Program-made: the position numbers and the translations under genes
Assembly: GCF_003205575.1 (NCBI RefSeq)
Contig: NZ_PYBW01000004.1
Location: 23,469-87,468, forward strand
DNA: 64,000 nt
Direction: 5' to 3'
DNA from: Streptomyces tateyamensis
Lineage (GTDB): Bacteria > Actinomycetota > Actinomycetes > Streptomycetales > Streptomycetaceae
Shown: positions 16,972 through 25,868 of the stretch, in pieces
How positions within the stretch are numbered: position 1 is the stretch's first letter
Layout: each line of letters begins with the position of its first letter
The notes under the pieces: model-generated
What the model was told of the DNA's origin: nothing
The model's input: the letters and a program-made list of their open reading frames with translations, nothing else
Database searches by the model: none

Positions 16972-19371
16972 TCAGCCCAGGTTCCACTGCTGGTTCGCCT
17001 GACCGTTGCAGCTCCAGAGCTGGACCAGGCTGCCGTTGCCGGTGGCGGCGTTGCCCACGTCGAGGCACAGGCCGGACAGCAGGCTCGTGACGGTCCCGTC
17101 GGGATTCAGGCTCCACTGCTGGTTGGTCTGGCCGTTGCAGGTCCAGGTGACGACCGCGGTGCCGTTGGTCGTGCCCTTCTGGTAGGCGTCCAGGCACAGT
17201 TGGCTGCCGCCGCTGTAGACGGTGACCAGGTTGGACGAGTTGTGGGTGAAGAGCTGGTTGCCGCTGCCCGAGCAGTCCCAGATCTGCAGCCGGGTCCCCG
17301 GCGTGGTGCTGGAGCCGTTGACGTCCAGGCACCGGCCGGCGCCGACCGCGTGGAGCGCGCCGGTGCCGGTGGTGCCGCTGCCGACGCCGGCCTGGGAGAT
17401 CACCTCCTGGGCGCCCGCCGGCCAGTTCGTGCCGCTGACCTGGACGTTGCCGGACAGCACGTTGTTGTGCGGGGAGCCGGTCGCCACGTTGGCGGCGCCG
17501 TGGTTGTACCAGTTGCCGGCGAAGGTGCTGTCGCTGGTGTTGTTGCTGGCGCTGGCGTTGGTGAAGGCCCAGAGCCCGTTGTCCTGCAGGACGTTGCCGG
17601 TCAGTGTGAGGTAGCGCGAGCCCTCGTCCAGGTAGAGGCCGGTGGTGAACTGGTTGTCGTAGACGTAGTTGTCGCCGAACACGCTGCCGGGGTTCGCGGA
17701 CAGGTTGTAGATGCTGCCGCCGTCGTGGAAGACCTTCTTGGTGCCGTGGACCTTGTTGTAGGTGACGACGGTGTTCTTCAGGGTGGTCGGCGTGGTGTAG
17801 GTCTGCTGGAAGTTGTAGGTGCCGCGGTTGACGTAGTCCTGGCTGCCGCCCGCGTCGTTGATCCCCCAGCCCCACCCGGTGTCGATGCCGTCGTAGGCGA
17901 GGTCGGAGACCTCGTTGTGGGTGATCACGGCGTGCGTGACGTAGGTGGACAGGATGCCGGGCATGTCCTTGTAGTCCTGCGCCACGCTGCTCACCCGGTT
18001 GTTGCTGACCGTGATGTTCTGGTCGGTCATCGCCGGGTTGGACGGGTGGTGGGCGTCGGGCTGGACCCCGCCGACCACCACGCCGCCACCGGAGTCGTTG
18101 CTGAAGGTGTTGCCGTTGACGGTGATGTTCGAGGCGCCGAGGCCGGTGCCCGAGGCGACGGCGTCCGCGTCCTGGCCGATGCCCAGGCCGACCTCGCCGA
18201 GGTCGCTGAAGGTGTCGCCGCTGAAGGTGATCCCGCTGGCGGCCGAGACCTGCACCGCTGCGGGGACCTGGCCCCAGCTGTTGCGGGTGGACTCGAAGGC
18301 CGGGCACCCGGTGGCGCAGGCCGACAGGAAGTTCGACGGCTCGTTGGAGTAGGCCTGGTTGAGGAAGGTGCCGGTCTGCTGGTCGGCGTAGCCGATGCTG
18401 CTGCTGGGGGCCAGCCACGTGGTGTGCTTGAAGGCGATGCCCTGGAAGGCGAGGTTGCGCACCGGGCTGCTGTAGCTGCCGCTGATGTTCAGCAGCGAGG
18501 TGGTCAGCGGCAGTTCGACGTCGTGGCCGGCGGGGTTCCAGCCGGCCGGCGCCTTGTAGTAGAGCTGGCCGGCCCGCGGGTCGAGGTACCACTGCCCGGC
18601 CGTGTTGAGGAACGCGTAGGAGTTCTCCAGCTGGAGTGAGCCGCCGGCGAACGGCTTCTCCATGGTGTCGTAGCCCCAGCCGTTGTTCTGCCAGGCCGGT
18701 TCCTGCATGGTCACGTTCGTGCCGCTGATGCTCTGCACCGGCGTGAAGCGGTCGGTGAAGGAGTTCTGGGCTTCGAGCTCGATCCGGTCCTGCTCCGGCA
18801 GGTTGGCGATCCAGTCGAGGTTCGGGTTCTGGATCGTCAGACCGGAGCTGGTGAAGGCGAGGTCGCTGCGGGCGACGGACATCGCGGCGCGTGGTGCGAT
18901 CGAGCCGTCGACGAAGAGCTGCCGTGAGTCGGCGCCGACGGGGACCGGTGCGGCGTAGATGTTGTTGGTCGAGTCGTGCAGGGTCCAGCCGGTGACCTGC
19001 GTGCCGCCGGAGAGCACCGGCGACTGGCCGGGGGTGGCCTGCCAGCTGACGGTGTGTCCGTTGCTGCCCGAGTCGGCGCTGGTGAACCGCAGCGGCGTGG
19101 TGAGGCGGTAGGTGCCCCCGGCGAGCTGCACGACGATGTCGCCGGTCATCGAGCCGTTGATCGACTCGACGGAGGTCTTGGCCTGGGCCGGCGAGCAGGG
19201 CGCGGTCGCGGTGCACGCGGTTCCGGACCCGGTGGGGGAGACGTACAGGGTGGTGGAGGTGGCGGCGTGGGCCGTCGGCGGGGTGGCGACGGCCGCCGCG
19301 AGCGCGAGCGCGCCCACCGCGGCGGTCCGCACGGGGCGGCGGTCGCTCCGCTTGTGGGGTTGAGGCGTCAT
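16972..19371 (-). CDS. Secreted parallel beta-helix glycosidase (GH141-like) with ricin lectin repeats
   Basis: Secreted protein of 799 residues. A signal peptide ending TAHA precedes a long right-handed parallel beta-helix (about 35–620) with many VxxNxF/ITxNxV turns. The N-terminal pattern (YVSPTGSGTAC, GTYRLTTPLRF, SGGTQVTGW) and the GIDTGWGWG segment resemble family GH141, which contains alpha-L-fucosidases and xylanases. Two ricin-type modules follow (CLDVNGSSTTPG, CLDAYQKG, CLDVGN, QQWNLG). ATG 19371 follows GAGGG and starts the signal peptide. Its promoter overlaps an operator-like motif also found near the GH29 fucosidase, so a fucoside substrate is plausible. The exact activity is not provable from sequence. 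Confidence 0.75.
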   Translation of the reverse strand: MTPQPHKRSDRRPVRTAAVGALALAAAVATPPTAHAATSTTLYVSPTGSGTACTATAPCSPAQAKTSVESINGSMTGDIVVQLAGGTYRLTTPLRFTSADSGSNGHTVSWQATPGQSPVLSGGTQVTGWTLHDSTNNIYAAPVPVGADSRQLFVDGSIAPRAAMSVARSDLAFTSSGLTIQNPNLDWIANLPEQDRIELEAQNSFTDRFTPVQSISGTNVTMQEPAWQNNGWGYDTMEKPFAGGSLQLENSYAFLNTAGQWYLDPRAGQLYYKAPAGWNPAGHDVELPLTTSLLNISGSYSSPVRNLAFQGIAFKHTTWLAPSSSIGYADQQTGTFLNQAYSNEPSNFLSACATGCPAFESTRNSWGQVPAAVQVSAASGITFSGDTFSDLGEVGLGIGQDADAVASGTGLGASNITVNGNTFSNDSGGGVVVGGVQPDAHHPSNPAMTDQNITVSNNRVSSVAQDYKDMPGILSTYVTHAVITHNEVSDLAYDGIDTGWGWGINDAGGSQDYVNRGTYNFQQTYTTPTTLKNTVVTYNKVHGTKKVFHDGGSIYNLSANPGSVFGDNYVYDNQFTTGLYLDEGSRYLTLTGNVLQDNGLWAFTNASASNNTSDSTFAGNWYNHGAANVATGSPHNNVLSGNVQVSGTNWPAGAQEVISQAGVGSGTTGTGALHAVGAGRCLDVNGSSTTPGTRLQIWDCSGSGNQLFTHNSSNLVTVYSGGSQLCLDAYQKGTTNGTAVVTWTCNGQTNQQWSLNPDGTVTSLLSGLCLDVGNAATGNGSLVQLWSCNGQANQQWNLG

Positions 19372-19591
19372 TGTCCCTCTGCCTTCTCGGTCAGGGTGCT
19401 GCGGTGTGCCCCGGGCGGGGCGATGGGACACCTTCGGACCGTCCGCAGGACCGGCGGAGCCCATCTCGGGTGGCGCAGTGACGACTTCGGGCCGACCGGG
19501 GGCGAGGGCCTGGCTCCGCCCTGCGCGTCGTCCCGGGCCGGCCTGCCCTCGAACAGGTGCACCAAGTCCGGATCCGCGACCCCATCGGGCA

Positions 19592-19633
19592 CCTATGGAT
19601 CGTATTTATCGGGTCATTAGCAGGCGATGTCAA
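19592..19633 (-). promoter_or_regulatory. GH141-like promoter with operator motif, copy 3
   Basis: On the minus strand TTGACA (19633–19628) and GATAAA (19610–19605) are 17 bases apart. The -10 box is the beginning of GATAAATACGATCCATAGG (19592–19610), a variant of the motif at 4134 and 11761 (14 of 18 positions equal to the latter). A repressor bound here would block RNA polymerase. The gene-free stretch 19372–19950 otherwise shows a short GCCCGA/TCGGGC hairpin (19744–19759) and no gene. Confidence 0.5.
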
Positions 19634-19950
19634 GAGGATAGGCGGACATATATGACCGGAAACGGCACTGGGAACAGGGCTTCCGATCGGGCAAAGTGAT
19701 GTCTGCTCAGGTCAGTGGCAGAGTTTCCGGCTTCCTGGCGGTCGCCCGACCCGTCGGGCAACCCTGATGTTGTTCGCCAGAGCTCCAAATGAGTCCGATA
19801 CATCTTTCACGCTCTCGATGGCCCGTCGTCGGGGTCGGAACGATTCGGACGAGCGTTCCCGCCCGGCCGACCGGGCGCGCGGATAGGCTGGGCCCGGCAC
19901 GCAGCCCCCGCTGCGGCCGTCGCGTCTCGGGAACGACCAAGGAGTTCGGA

Positions 19951-20994
19951 TTGGGAACAGGGACCGTCGGGCCCCAGAGCCGTCAGCCGGTGATGGCCGA
20001 CGTCGCGGTCCTGGCCGGGGTGTCGCACCAGACCGTGTCGAGGGTGCTCAACGACAGTCCCAACGTGCGGCCGGAGACCCGGGAGCGGGTGCTGACCGCG
20101 ATCCGGGAGCTGGACTACCGGCGGAACACGGCGGCGCGGGCGCTGGTGACCAAGCGGTCGCAGACGCTCGGCGTGATCAGCTTCGACAGCACCCTGTACG
20201 GGCCCTCCCACATGCTGTACGGGATCGAGCAGGCCGCCCGGGGCGCGGGCTACTTCATCAGCATCGCCAGCCTGCGCCACCAGGACATCCGCTCGGTGCT
20301 CGAGGCGGTGGACCGGCTGCGGGACCAGGCAGTCGAGGGGATCGCGGTGATCGCCTCGCAGACCTCGACGGTGGCGGCACTGGCGCAGCGGGTCGGGACG
20401 GTGCCGATGGTCACGGTGGGCGCGACCGAACCGGGGCGGCTGCCCGGGGCCGGCGTGGACAACCAGGCCGGTGCCGAGGCGGCCGTGCGCTACCTGCTCG
20501 ACCTGGGCCACCGCACCGTGCACCACGTCGCGGGCCCGGCGAACTGGCTGGAGGCGGGTGCCCGCGAGGCAGGTTGGCGCACGGTGCTGTCCGCGCAGGG
20601 CCGGGAGGTGCCGCCCGCGCTGCCCGGTGACTGGTCGGCCCGTTCCGGGTACGAGGCGGGTCTGCGGCTGGCCGCCGATCCGGCGGTCACCGCGGTGTTC
20701 TGCGCCAACGACCACATGGCGCTCGGCCTGCTGCGGGCCCTGCACGAGCACGGGCGCCGGGTGCCCGAGGAGGTCAGCGTGGTCGGCTTCGACGACATCC
20801 CCGAGGCCGGCTACCTGACCCCGCCGGTCACCACCGTCCGCCAGGACTTCGGCGAACTGGGCCGCCGCGGCTTCGAGTTGCTCCGCGACCTGGTGCGGGC
20901 CGCCGACCGGAGCGCGACCGGGGCCGGCCACCGGGTGGCGACCGTCGCCCCGGAGCTGGTGCTGCGGGCCAGCAGCGGTCGGGCGACGGGCTGA
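19951..20994 (+). CDS. LacI-family transcriptional regulator
   Basis: A 347-residue repressor with an N-terminal LacI helix-turn-helix (MADVAVLAGVSHQTVSRVLND) and hinge, then a periplasmic-binding-protein-like sugar domain (VISFDSTLYGP through VSVVGFDDIPEA). I place the start at TTG 19951 because AAGGAG lies six bases before it and the helix-turn-helix begins 17 residues later; the open frame back to 19789 has no such signal. It diverges from the GH141-like gene and converges on the deacetylase. Possible targets are the palindromes at 7041–7052 and 16879–16888, on proximity alone. The sugar is unknown. Confidence 0.9.
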   Translation: MGTGTVGPQSRQPVMADVAVLAGVSHQTVSRVLNDSPNVRPETRERVLTAIRELDYRRNTAARALVTKRSQTLGVISFDSTLYGPSHMLYGIEQAARGAGYFISIASLRHQDIRSVLEAVDRLRDQAVEGIAVIASQTSTVAALAQRVGTVPMVTVGATEPGRLPGAGVDNQAGAEAAVRYLLDLGHRTVHHVAGPANWLEAGAREAGWRTVLSAQGREVPPALPGDWSARSGYEAGLRLAADPAVTAVFCANDHMALGLLRALHEHGRRVPEEVSVVGFDDIPEAGYLTPPVTTVRQDFGELGRRGFELLRDLVRAADRSATGAGHRVATVAPELVLRASSGRATG

Positions 20995-21057
20995 GCGGCG
21001 GGTCCGAGTGGCGGGTTCACGCGGCGGGGACTGAGCGATGCGGCCGCCTCCCGGCCG

Positions 21058-21660
21058 CTACGGCCCGCCCGCCGGCCCCGGTGCCACGCCGCGCGCCGAC
21101 CAGGCGCGCAGCACCGCCGGCAGCGCGCTGACCGTGGCCGAGTAGCCGTCGTGCATCAGGACAATGCCACCCGGGTCGGCCGCGGCCGCCGCGTCGGTGA
21201 TCGCCTGCGGGGTCGCGCCCGCCCAGTCGCGGGTGTCGGTGGTGCACAGCACCTCGGTCAGGCCGGCGTTCGCAGCCGCGGCCCGCACTGCGGGGCCGGT
21301 CTCCAGGTAGGGCGGGCGGAACAGGGTCGGCGCGGTTCCGGTGAGCTCGCGGACGATGCGCTGGGTGCGTGCGATCTCCTCGGCGAGGGCGGCGGGTGGC
21401 AGCTCGGTCAGGTGCGGGTGCGAGTAGCTGTGGTTGCCGATCCACATCCCCGCCCGGTGCAGGGCGAGCAGCAACTCCGGGTACCGCTCGGCTTGTTGGC
21501 CGCAGACGAAGAAGGTGGCCCGGTGGCCCGCCGAGCGCAGGACGGCGAGCAGGCGCGGGGTGGACTCCGGGTGCGGCCCGTCGTCGAAGGTGAGCGCGAT
21601 GGTGGGCCGGCGGCGGCCGCCGTGGGGAGCGGCCGCCGCCGGTGACGAGGTGTCAGCCAA
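21058..21660 (-). CDS. Polysaccharide deacetylase (NodB/CE4) overlapping the xylanase gene
   Basis: Metal-dependent deacetylase domain of 200 residues with all CE4 motifs: TFDDGP (about 24), HSYSHPH (about 78), RPPY (about 114), TRDW and IVLMHDG. CE4 enzymes remove acetyl groups from xylan, chitin or peptidoglycan. It has no signal peptide. Its only start is a TTG at 21660 that lies inside the last codons of the GH10-CBM2 gene (eight-base overlap), with no strong ribosome binding site. It is in the -1 frame relative to the xylanase and opens with a linker-like stretch (TSSPAAAAPHGGRRRP). It may be translated by coupling, or be the severed C-terminal module of a former xylanase–esterase. Acetylxylan is the likely substrate. 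Confidence 0.82.
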   Translation of the reverse strand: MADTSSPAAAAPHGGRRRPTIALTFDDGPHPESTPRLLAVLRSAGHRATFFVCGQQAERYPELLLALHRAGMWIGNHSYSHPHLTELPPAALAEEIARTQRIVRELTGTAPTLFRPPYLETGPAVRAAAANAGLTEVLCTTDTRDWAGATPQAITDAAAAADPGGIVLMHDGYSATVSALPAVLRAWSARGVAPGPAGGP

Positions 21661-23131
21661 CGGAGCAGGCGCTTCCGTTGAGCGTGAACGCGGTGGGCGC
21701 CGCGGCGTTGCCGGTGTGGTTGGCCTGGAACCCGATGGTGGTGGACGCGCCCGGTGCCAGCGTGCCGTTGTAGGACAGGCTGGTCGCGGTCACCGCGCCG
21801 CTGTTCGGGCTGATGCTCGCGTTCCAGGCCGAGACCAGGCTCTGGCCGGACGGGAGGGTGAAGCCGAGGGACCAGCCGTTGAGGGTGCTGGTGCCGGTGT
21901 TGGTGAGGGTGATGTTCTCGGTGAGGCCGGTGTTCCAGGCGTTCACCGCATCGGTGACCTTGCAGGAGCTTCCGCCGCCGGTCGGGGTGGGAGTGGGCGT
22001 CGGGGTCGGGGTCGGTGACGGGGTCGGCGTGGGGGTCGGGGTCGGTGTCGGCGAGCCGTTGCCGCTGCCCAGGGCTGCCGCTGCCGCGTAGTAGGCCGGC
22101 TTCGGCTGGTAGTTCGCGTCGTACATGGTCGCCGCCCCGTACCCGGAGAAGAACCCGGGGATCCACGAGTCGGCGTCGCCGACGCCCCACTGCGAGACGC
22201 CCACGCAGCGCGGCACCGCCAGGCAGTCGTTCACCACCGTGGTGTAGTCGTTCGCCTGCTGGGTCAGGTTGGCGCTGCTGGCGGGCAGTTGGATCCGGTC
22301 GTCGAGCTCGGTGATGGCCACGTCCAGGCCGAGTGCGGCGAACCGCTGCATGTTGGCCTTCATGCTGCCGGGCACCTGGCCCAGCACGAAGTGGCTCTCG
22401 AGGCCGATGCCGTCGATCGGTACGCCCTGGGCCTTGAAGCCGGCGACCAGGTTGTAGAGCGCGTCGCTCTTGGCGTTCTCGCCCTCGATGTTGTAGTCGT
22501 TCAGGTAGAGCTTGGCGCCGGGGTCGGCCGCGTGCGCGGTGCGCAGCGCGTCGGCGAGGTAGCCGCTGCCCATCGCGGCGTAGAAGGCGTCCTGGCGCAG
22601 CGTCCCGTCCTCGTTGAACGGCTCGTTGACCACGTCCCAGGAGTAGACCTGGCCCTTGTAGTGGGTGGCCTCGGTGGTGATGTGGGCCTCCATCGCCGCC
22701 TGCACCTGACCGGTCGGCAAGCTGCTGACCCAGTTGGGCAGTTGGCTGTGCCAGACCAGGTTGTGGCCGCGCACCCGCATGCCGTTGGCCTTGGCGAAGG
22801 AGACGATCTGGTCGCCGGGGCCGAAGTTGTAGCTGCCGTTGGCGGGCTCGGTGGTGTCCCACTTCATCTCGTTGCCGGGGGTCACCATGTCGAACTGGGC
22901 CGAAGCGGTGGAGGTGAGCGTGGAGTTGGAGAGGTCGGACCGTTGCACGGCGGTTCCGAAGTAGCGGTTGTTCGCCTCGGCCAGGGTCTTGAGGCTGGTC
23001 GAGGCGGCGCCGGCCGAGCCGCCGAGGCCGGCGATCAGCAGCGCGCCGGCGGCAGCCGCGGCGGCCGCCGCGCAGAGTGCTCGGCGGGTGCTGCGGGGGT
23101 GGGTGCTGCGAGGGTGGATGGTGTTGGGCAC
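21653..23131 (-). CDS. Secreted GH10 endo-beta-1,4-xylanase with CBM2
   Basis: Cleaves the xylan backbone outside the cell. The 492-residue protein has a signal peptide (RRALCAAAAAAAAGALLIAG), a GH10 barrel (about 45–345; acid/base Glu in WDVVNEPF, nucleophile Glu in AITELDDR), a Pro-Thr linker and a C-terminal CBM2 (CKVTDAVNAWNTGLT to NGSACSVG) for binding cellulose or xylan. GTG 23131 was chosen because GGAAGGA precedes it and the signal peptide follows. The promoter carries the same operator as bxlE, linking it to BxlR. The product would feed xylo-oligosaccharides to the BxlEFG importer. Confidence 0.95.
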   Translation of the reverse strand: MPNTIHPRSTHPRSTRRALCAAAAAAAAGALLIAGLGGSAGAASTSLKTLAEANNRYFGTAVQRSDLSNSTLTSTASAQFDMVTPGNEMKWDTTEPANGSYNFGPGDQIVSFAKANGMRVRGHNLVWHSQLPNWVSSLPTGQVQAAMEAHITTEATHYKGQVYSWDVVNEPFNEDGTLRQDAFYAAMGSGYLADALRTAHAADPGAKLYLNDYNIEGENAKSDALYNLVAGFKAQGVPIDGIGLESHFVLGQVPGSMKANMQRFAALGLDVAITELDDRIQLPASSANLTQQANDYTTVVNDCLAVPRCVGVSQWGVGDADSWIPGFFSGYGAATMYDANYQPKPAYYAAAAALGSGNGSPTPTPTPTPTPSPTPTPTPTPTPTGGGSSCKVTDAVNAWNTGLTENITLTNTGTSTLNGWSLGFTLPSGQSLVSAWNASISPNSGAVTATSLSYNGTLAPGASTTIGFQANHTGNAAAPTAFTLNGSACSVG

Positions 23132-23239
23132 CGGTGTTGTCCTTCCGCGTCGGGTGGGGGAGCGGACGAGCGGTGGTGCGGGGACATGGCGGTGCCCTTG
23201 GCGGCAGATCCCGAGGGCGGTGCCCTTGGAGGGAGCCTC

Positions 23240-23305
23240 CGAATGTTTCGAGCACGTTGCCGAATGTCCGCGGCGACCGTAGCCGTCCTCCCGACGGTCC
23301 GTCAA
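23240..23305 (-). promoter_or_regulatory. GH10 promoter with BxlR-type operator
   Basis: On the minus strand TTGACG (23305–23300) and TACGGT (23281–23276) are 18 bases apart. Eight bases further comes a 28-bp site (23267–23240) built of ACATTCGGCAAC and CGAAACATTCG with four bases between. It matches the bxlE operator at 24479–24506 at nearly all positions and sits at the same distance from the -10 box. Confidence 0.75.
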
Positions 23306-23322
23306 CAGGACCCGACCGGCCG

Positions 23323-24327
23323 TCAGGCGGCGGGCGGCGCGGTGCTGTCCCGTTCGACCAGGGTGGTCGAAAGTTCCACCCGCAGCGTGCCGGGCCGGTT
23401 GCCGCGGGCCAGGTCGAGCACCATCCGGGTGGCCACCTCGGCCATCTCGGTCAGCGGCTGGCGCACCGTGGTGAGCGGCGGGCCGACCCAGCGGGCCAGC
23501 GGCAGGTCGTCGAAACCCACCACGCTCAGCTGCTCGGGGATCCGCAGCCCCAGCTCGCGGGCCGCCTCGTAGAGCCCGAGCGCCTGCAGGTCGTTGCCGG
23601 TGAAGACGGCGGTCGGCCGGTCGGGCATCCGCAGCAGCTCCAGCCCGGCGGCGTACCCGGCCTCGTGGTGGAAGTCCCCCTCGCGCACCAGTGCCGGATC
23701 GAAGGGGACCCCGGCGGTCTCCAGTGCCGCGCGGTAGCCGTCCACCCGGGCCCGGCTGCACATCATCCGGCCCGGCCCGGCGATCACCGCGATCCGCCGG
23801 TGGCCCAGTTCCAGCAGGTGACGGGTGGCGGCCAGCCCGCCGTGCCAGTTGGTGGCGCCGACCGCCGGCACCTCCTGGCCCGGATCGCCGGCCGGGTCCA
23901 TCACCACGAACGGAATGTCCCGGCTGATGAGTTGCTCCTGCTGGGCGCGGTCCAGGCCGGACAGCACGAGCACCACTCCGGTGGGCCGGCGGGCCAGTAC
24001 CCCGTCCACCCAGGACTGCCCCAGGCTCAGGTGCCCGGCCGACTCGGAGAGCACCAGTGACAGGCCCTCGGCGCGGACCACGTTCTCCACCCCGCGGATC
24101 ACCTCCATCGCCCAGGCGCTCTCCAGCTCGTGGAAGACCAGCTCCAGCAGCGGGGCGGCCTGGGCGGCACCCCGCCGCCGGCGGTAGCCGTGCCTGCGCA
24201 GCAGCTCCTCGACCCGCTCCCGGGTGGCCGGAGCCACGTCGGCGCGGCCATTCAGCACCTTCGAAACAGTCGGAGCCGAGACCCCCGCTTCGCGGGCGAT
24301 CTCGGCCAGTGTCGCCGTCCCCGTCAC
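23323..24327 (-). CDS. bxlR: LacI-family repressor of xylo-oligosaccharide genes (BxlR-like)
   Basis: A 334-residue LacI-type regulator: helix-turn-helix TLAEIAREAGVSAPTVSKVLNG at the N-terminus, then a sugar-binding core (VVLVLSGLDRAQQE, FVVMDPAG, AVFTGNDLQALG, VVGFDDLPLA). I start it at GTG 24327, preceded by GGAGG at six bases; an ATG four codons earlier and longer readings lack such a signal. It lies between the xylanase and the divergent bxlEFGA operon, the arrangement known for bxlR in Streptomyces, and both neighbours carry a shared operator. Xylobiose or a related oligosaccharide is the expected inducer. Confidence 0.9.
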   Translation of the reverse strand: MTGTATLAEIAREAGVSAPTVSKVLNGRADVAPATRERVEELLRRHGYRRRRGAAQAAPLLELVFHELESAWAMEVIRGVENVVRAEGLSLVLSESAGHLSLGQSWVDGVLARRPTGVVLVLSGLDRAQQEQLISRDIPFVVMDPAGDPGQEVPAVGATNWHGGLAATRHLLELGHRRIAVIAGPGRMMCSRARVDGYRAALETAGVPFDPALVREGDFHHEAGYAAGLELLRMPDRPTAVFTGNDLQALGLYEAARELGLRIPEQLSVVGFDDLPLARWVGPPLTTVRQPLTEMAEVATRMVLDLARGNRPGTLRVELSTTLVERDSTAPPAA

Positions 24328-24441
24328 TGCCGCCTCCATTCGGGTCGCTGCCTGCGGATTTCTGTCCGCTGAAGGTTCCACAGGACGGATGGTAGCCCCT
24401 GGCCGAGCTGTCGAGGCAAGGATCGGACCCTGCGCAGACCC

Positions 24442-24506
24442 TTGACGCCCCTGCCATGCCCGCCTACGTTTTCGCACAACATTCGGCAACATCGCCGAAA
24501 CGATCG
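24442..24506 (+). promoter_or_regulatory. bxlE promoter with BxlR-type operator
   Basis: TTGACG (24442–24447) and TACGTT (24465–24470) are 17 bases apart. The 28-bp operator at 24479–24506 (ACATTCGGCAAC, four bases, CGAAACGATCG) starts eight bases after the -10 box and covers the expected transcription start, so a bound repressor would block initiation. Confidence 0.75.
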
Positions 24507-24521
24507 AAAGACAGGCAGCCG

Positions 24522-25853
24522 ATGAGATCCCGCTCGACCGCTGTGCGCCCTCGATCCGCCCACCGCCGGCTGGCCGTCAGCGCCATGGCCTGCACGGCCG
24601 CCCTCGCCCTGACCGCCGGCTGCGGCTCCGGCAGTGCGGGCGTCGGCAACGCCGACTCCGGCACCATCCACGTCCTGGTCTACGGCGACGCGGGCAACAC
24701 CGTGGAGAAGCAGATCGTCGAAACTTTCAACAAGACCTCCTCGGTCAAGGCCGTGCTCGACACCATCCCGGGCGCGGACTACCAGACCAAGCTGCAGACC
24801 GTGATCACCACCCCGCAGGCCCCGGACGTGTTCTTCAACTGGGGCGGCGGCAGCATCGCGCCCTTCGTCAAGGCCGGACTGCTGCTGCCGCTGGACGACC
24901 TGATCGCCAAGGACCCGGCGCTCAAGTCCAGCTTCCTGCCCGCCGTCTTCGACACCGCGGTGATCGGCGGCAAGTCCTACGGCGTCCCGATGCGCGGCAC
25001 CCAGCCGGTGCTGCTGTTCGACAACAAGCAGGTGCTCGCCGACAACGGAATCACCCCGCCGACCAGTTGGGACCAGCTGCTGGACGAGGTGCGGGCGCTG
25101 AAGGCCAAGGGCGTCACCCCGATCGCGCTCGGCGGTGGTGACCAGTGGCCCACCCTGATGTGGTTCGAGTACGTCTTCGACCGGGTGGCCGGGCCGGGCC
25201 TGTTCCAGAAGGCGGTCGGCGGCGACCCGAGCGCCTGGGCCAGTCCCGAGGCGGCCAAGGCGCTCGGCATGCTCAAGCAGCTGATCGACGCCGGCGCCTT
25301 CGGCACCACCTTCGACTCGGTCAAGTTCACCGACGGGGGCTCGCCCGCCCTGCTGGCCAAGGGCAAGGCCGCCTTCGAGCTGATGGGCTCCTGGGAGTAC
25401 GCCACCCAGCAGTCCGGCAACCCCCAGTTCGCCAAGGACAAGCTCGGCTACAGCTCCTTCCCCGCCGTCGCCGGCGGCCAGGGCGACCCGAACGACCTGG
25501 TCGGCAACACCAACAACTTCTACTCGGTGCGCGCCACCACCAAGCACCCCGAAGCGGTCGCCCAGTTCCTCAAGCTGATGTACTCCGACCAGTTCGTGAA
25601 GGCCCAGCTGGCCATCGGCAACCTGCCGACCACCACCAACACCCCGCAGTTCCTCAGCGGTTCGGCCTCGCCCGAGTACTCCGGCTACCAGTACGACCTG
25701 GTCAAGAAGGCGCCGAGCTTCCAGCTCTCCTGGGACCAGGCCTATCCGCCCGCCGCGATCACCCCGATCCACCAGGCCGTCCAGCGCTTCTTCGACGGCC
25801 AGCTGGACGCCGCGGGATTCGTCAAGGCGATGCAGGCCCTGCCCGCCTCCTGA
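24522..25853 (+). CDS. bxlE: Xylo-oligosaccharide ABC transporter, substrate-binding lipoprotein
   Basis: Family 1 extracellular solute-binding protein of 443 residues. The signal peptide ends in a lipobox (ALTAGC), so the mature protein is anchored by a lipidated Cys. Features typical of sugar binders follow: VFFNWGGGSIAPFVKAG, GVPMRGTQPVLLFDNKQ and GKAAFELMGSWEY. ATG 24522 is the first start that gives a signal peptide; longer readings run through the promoter and operator. It is first in an operon with two permeases and a GH3 enzyme. No ATPase gene is present, so a shared MsiK-type ATPase is expected. Confidence 0.92.
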   Translation: MRSRSTAVRPRSAHRRLAVSAMACTAALALTAGCGSGSAGVGNADSGTIHVLVYGDAGNTVEKQIVETFNKTSSVKAVLDTIPGADYQTKLQTVITTPQAPDVFFNWGGGSIAPFVKAGLLLPLDDLIAKDPALKSSFLPAVFDTAVIGGKSYGVPMRGTQPVLLFDNKQVLADNGITPPTSWDQLLDEVRALKAKGVTPIALGGGDQWPTLMWFEYVFDRVAGPGLFQKAVGGDPSAWASPEAAKALGMLKQLIDAGAFGTTFDSVKFTDGGSPALLAKGKAAFELMGSWEYATQQSGNPQFAKDKLGYSSFPAVAGGQGDPNDLVGNTNNFYSVRATTKHPEAVAQFLKLMYSDQFVKAQLAIGNLPTTTNTPQFLSGSASPEYSGYQYDLVKKAPSFQLSWDQAYPPAAITPIHQAVQRFFDGQLDAAGFVKAMQALPAS

Positions 25854-25868
25854 ACCGGGAGCGACCGA

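Noticed and set aside
21980..22060. Tandem DNA repeat at the GGGGTCGG stretch
   Set aside because: It is the coding sequence of the Pro-Thr linker between GH10 and CBM2.
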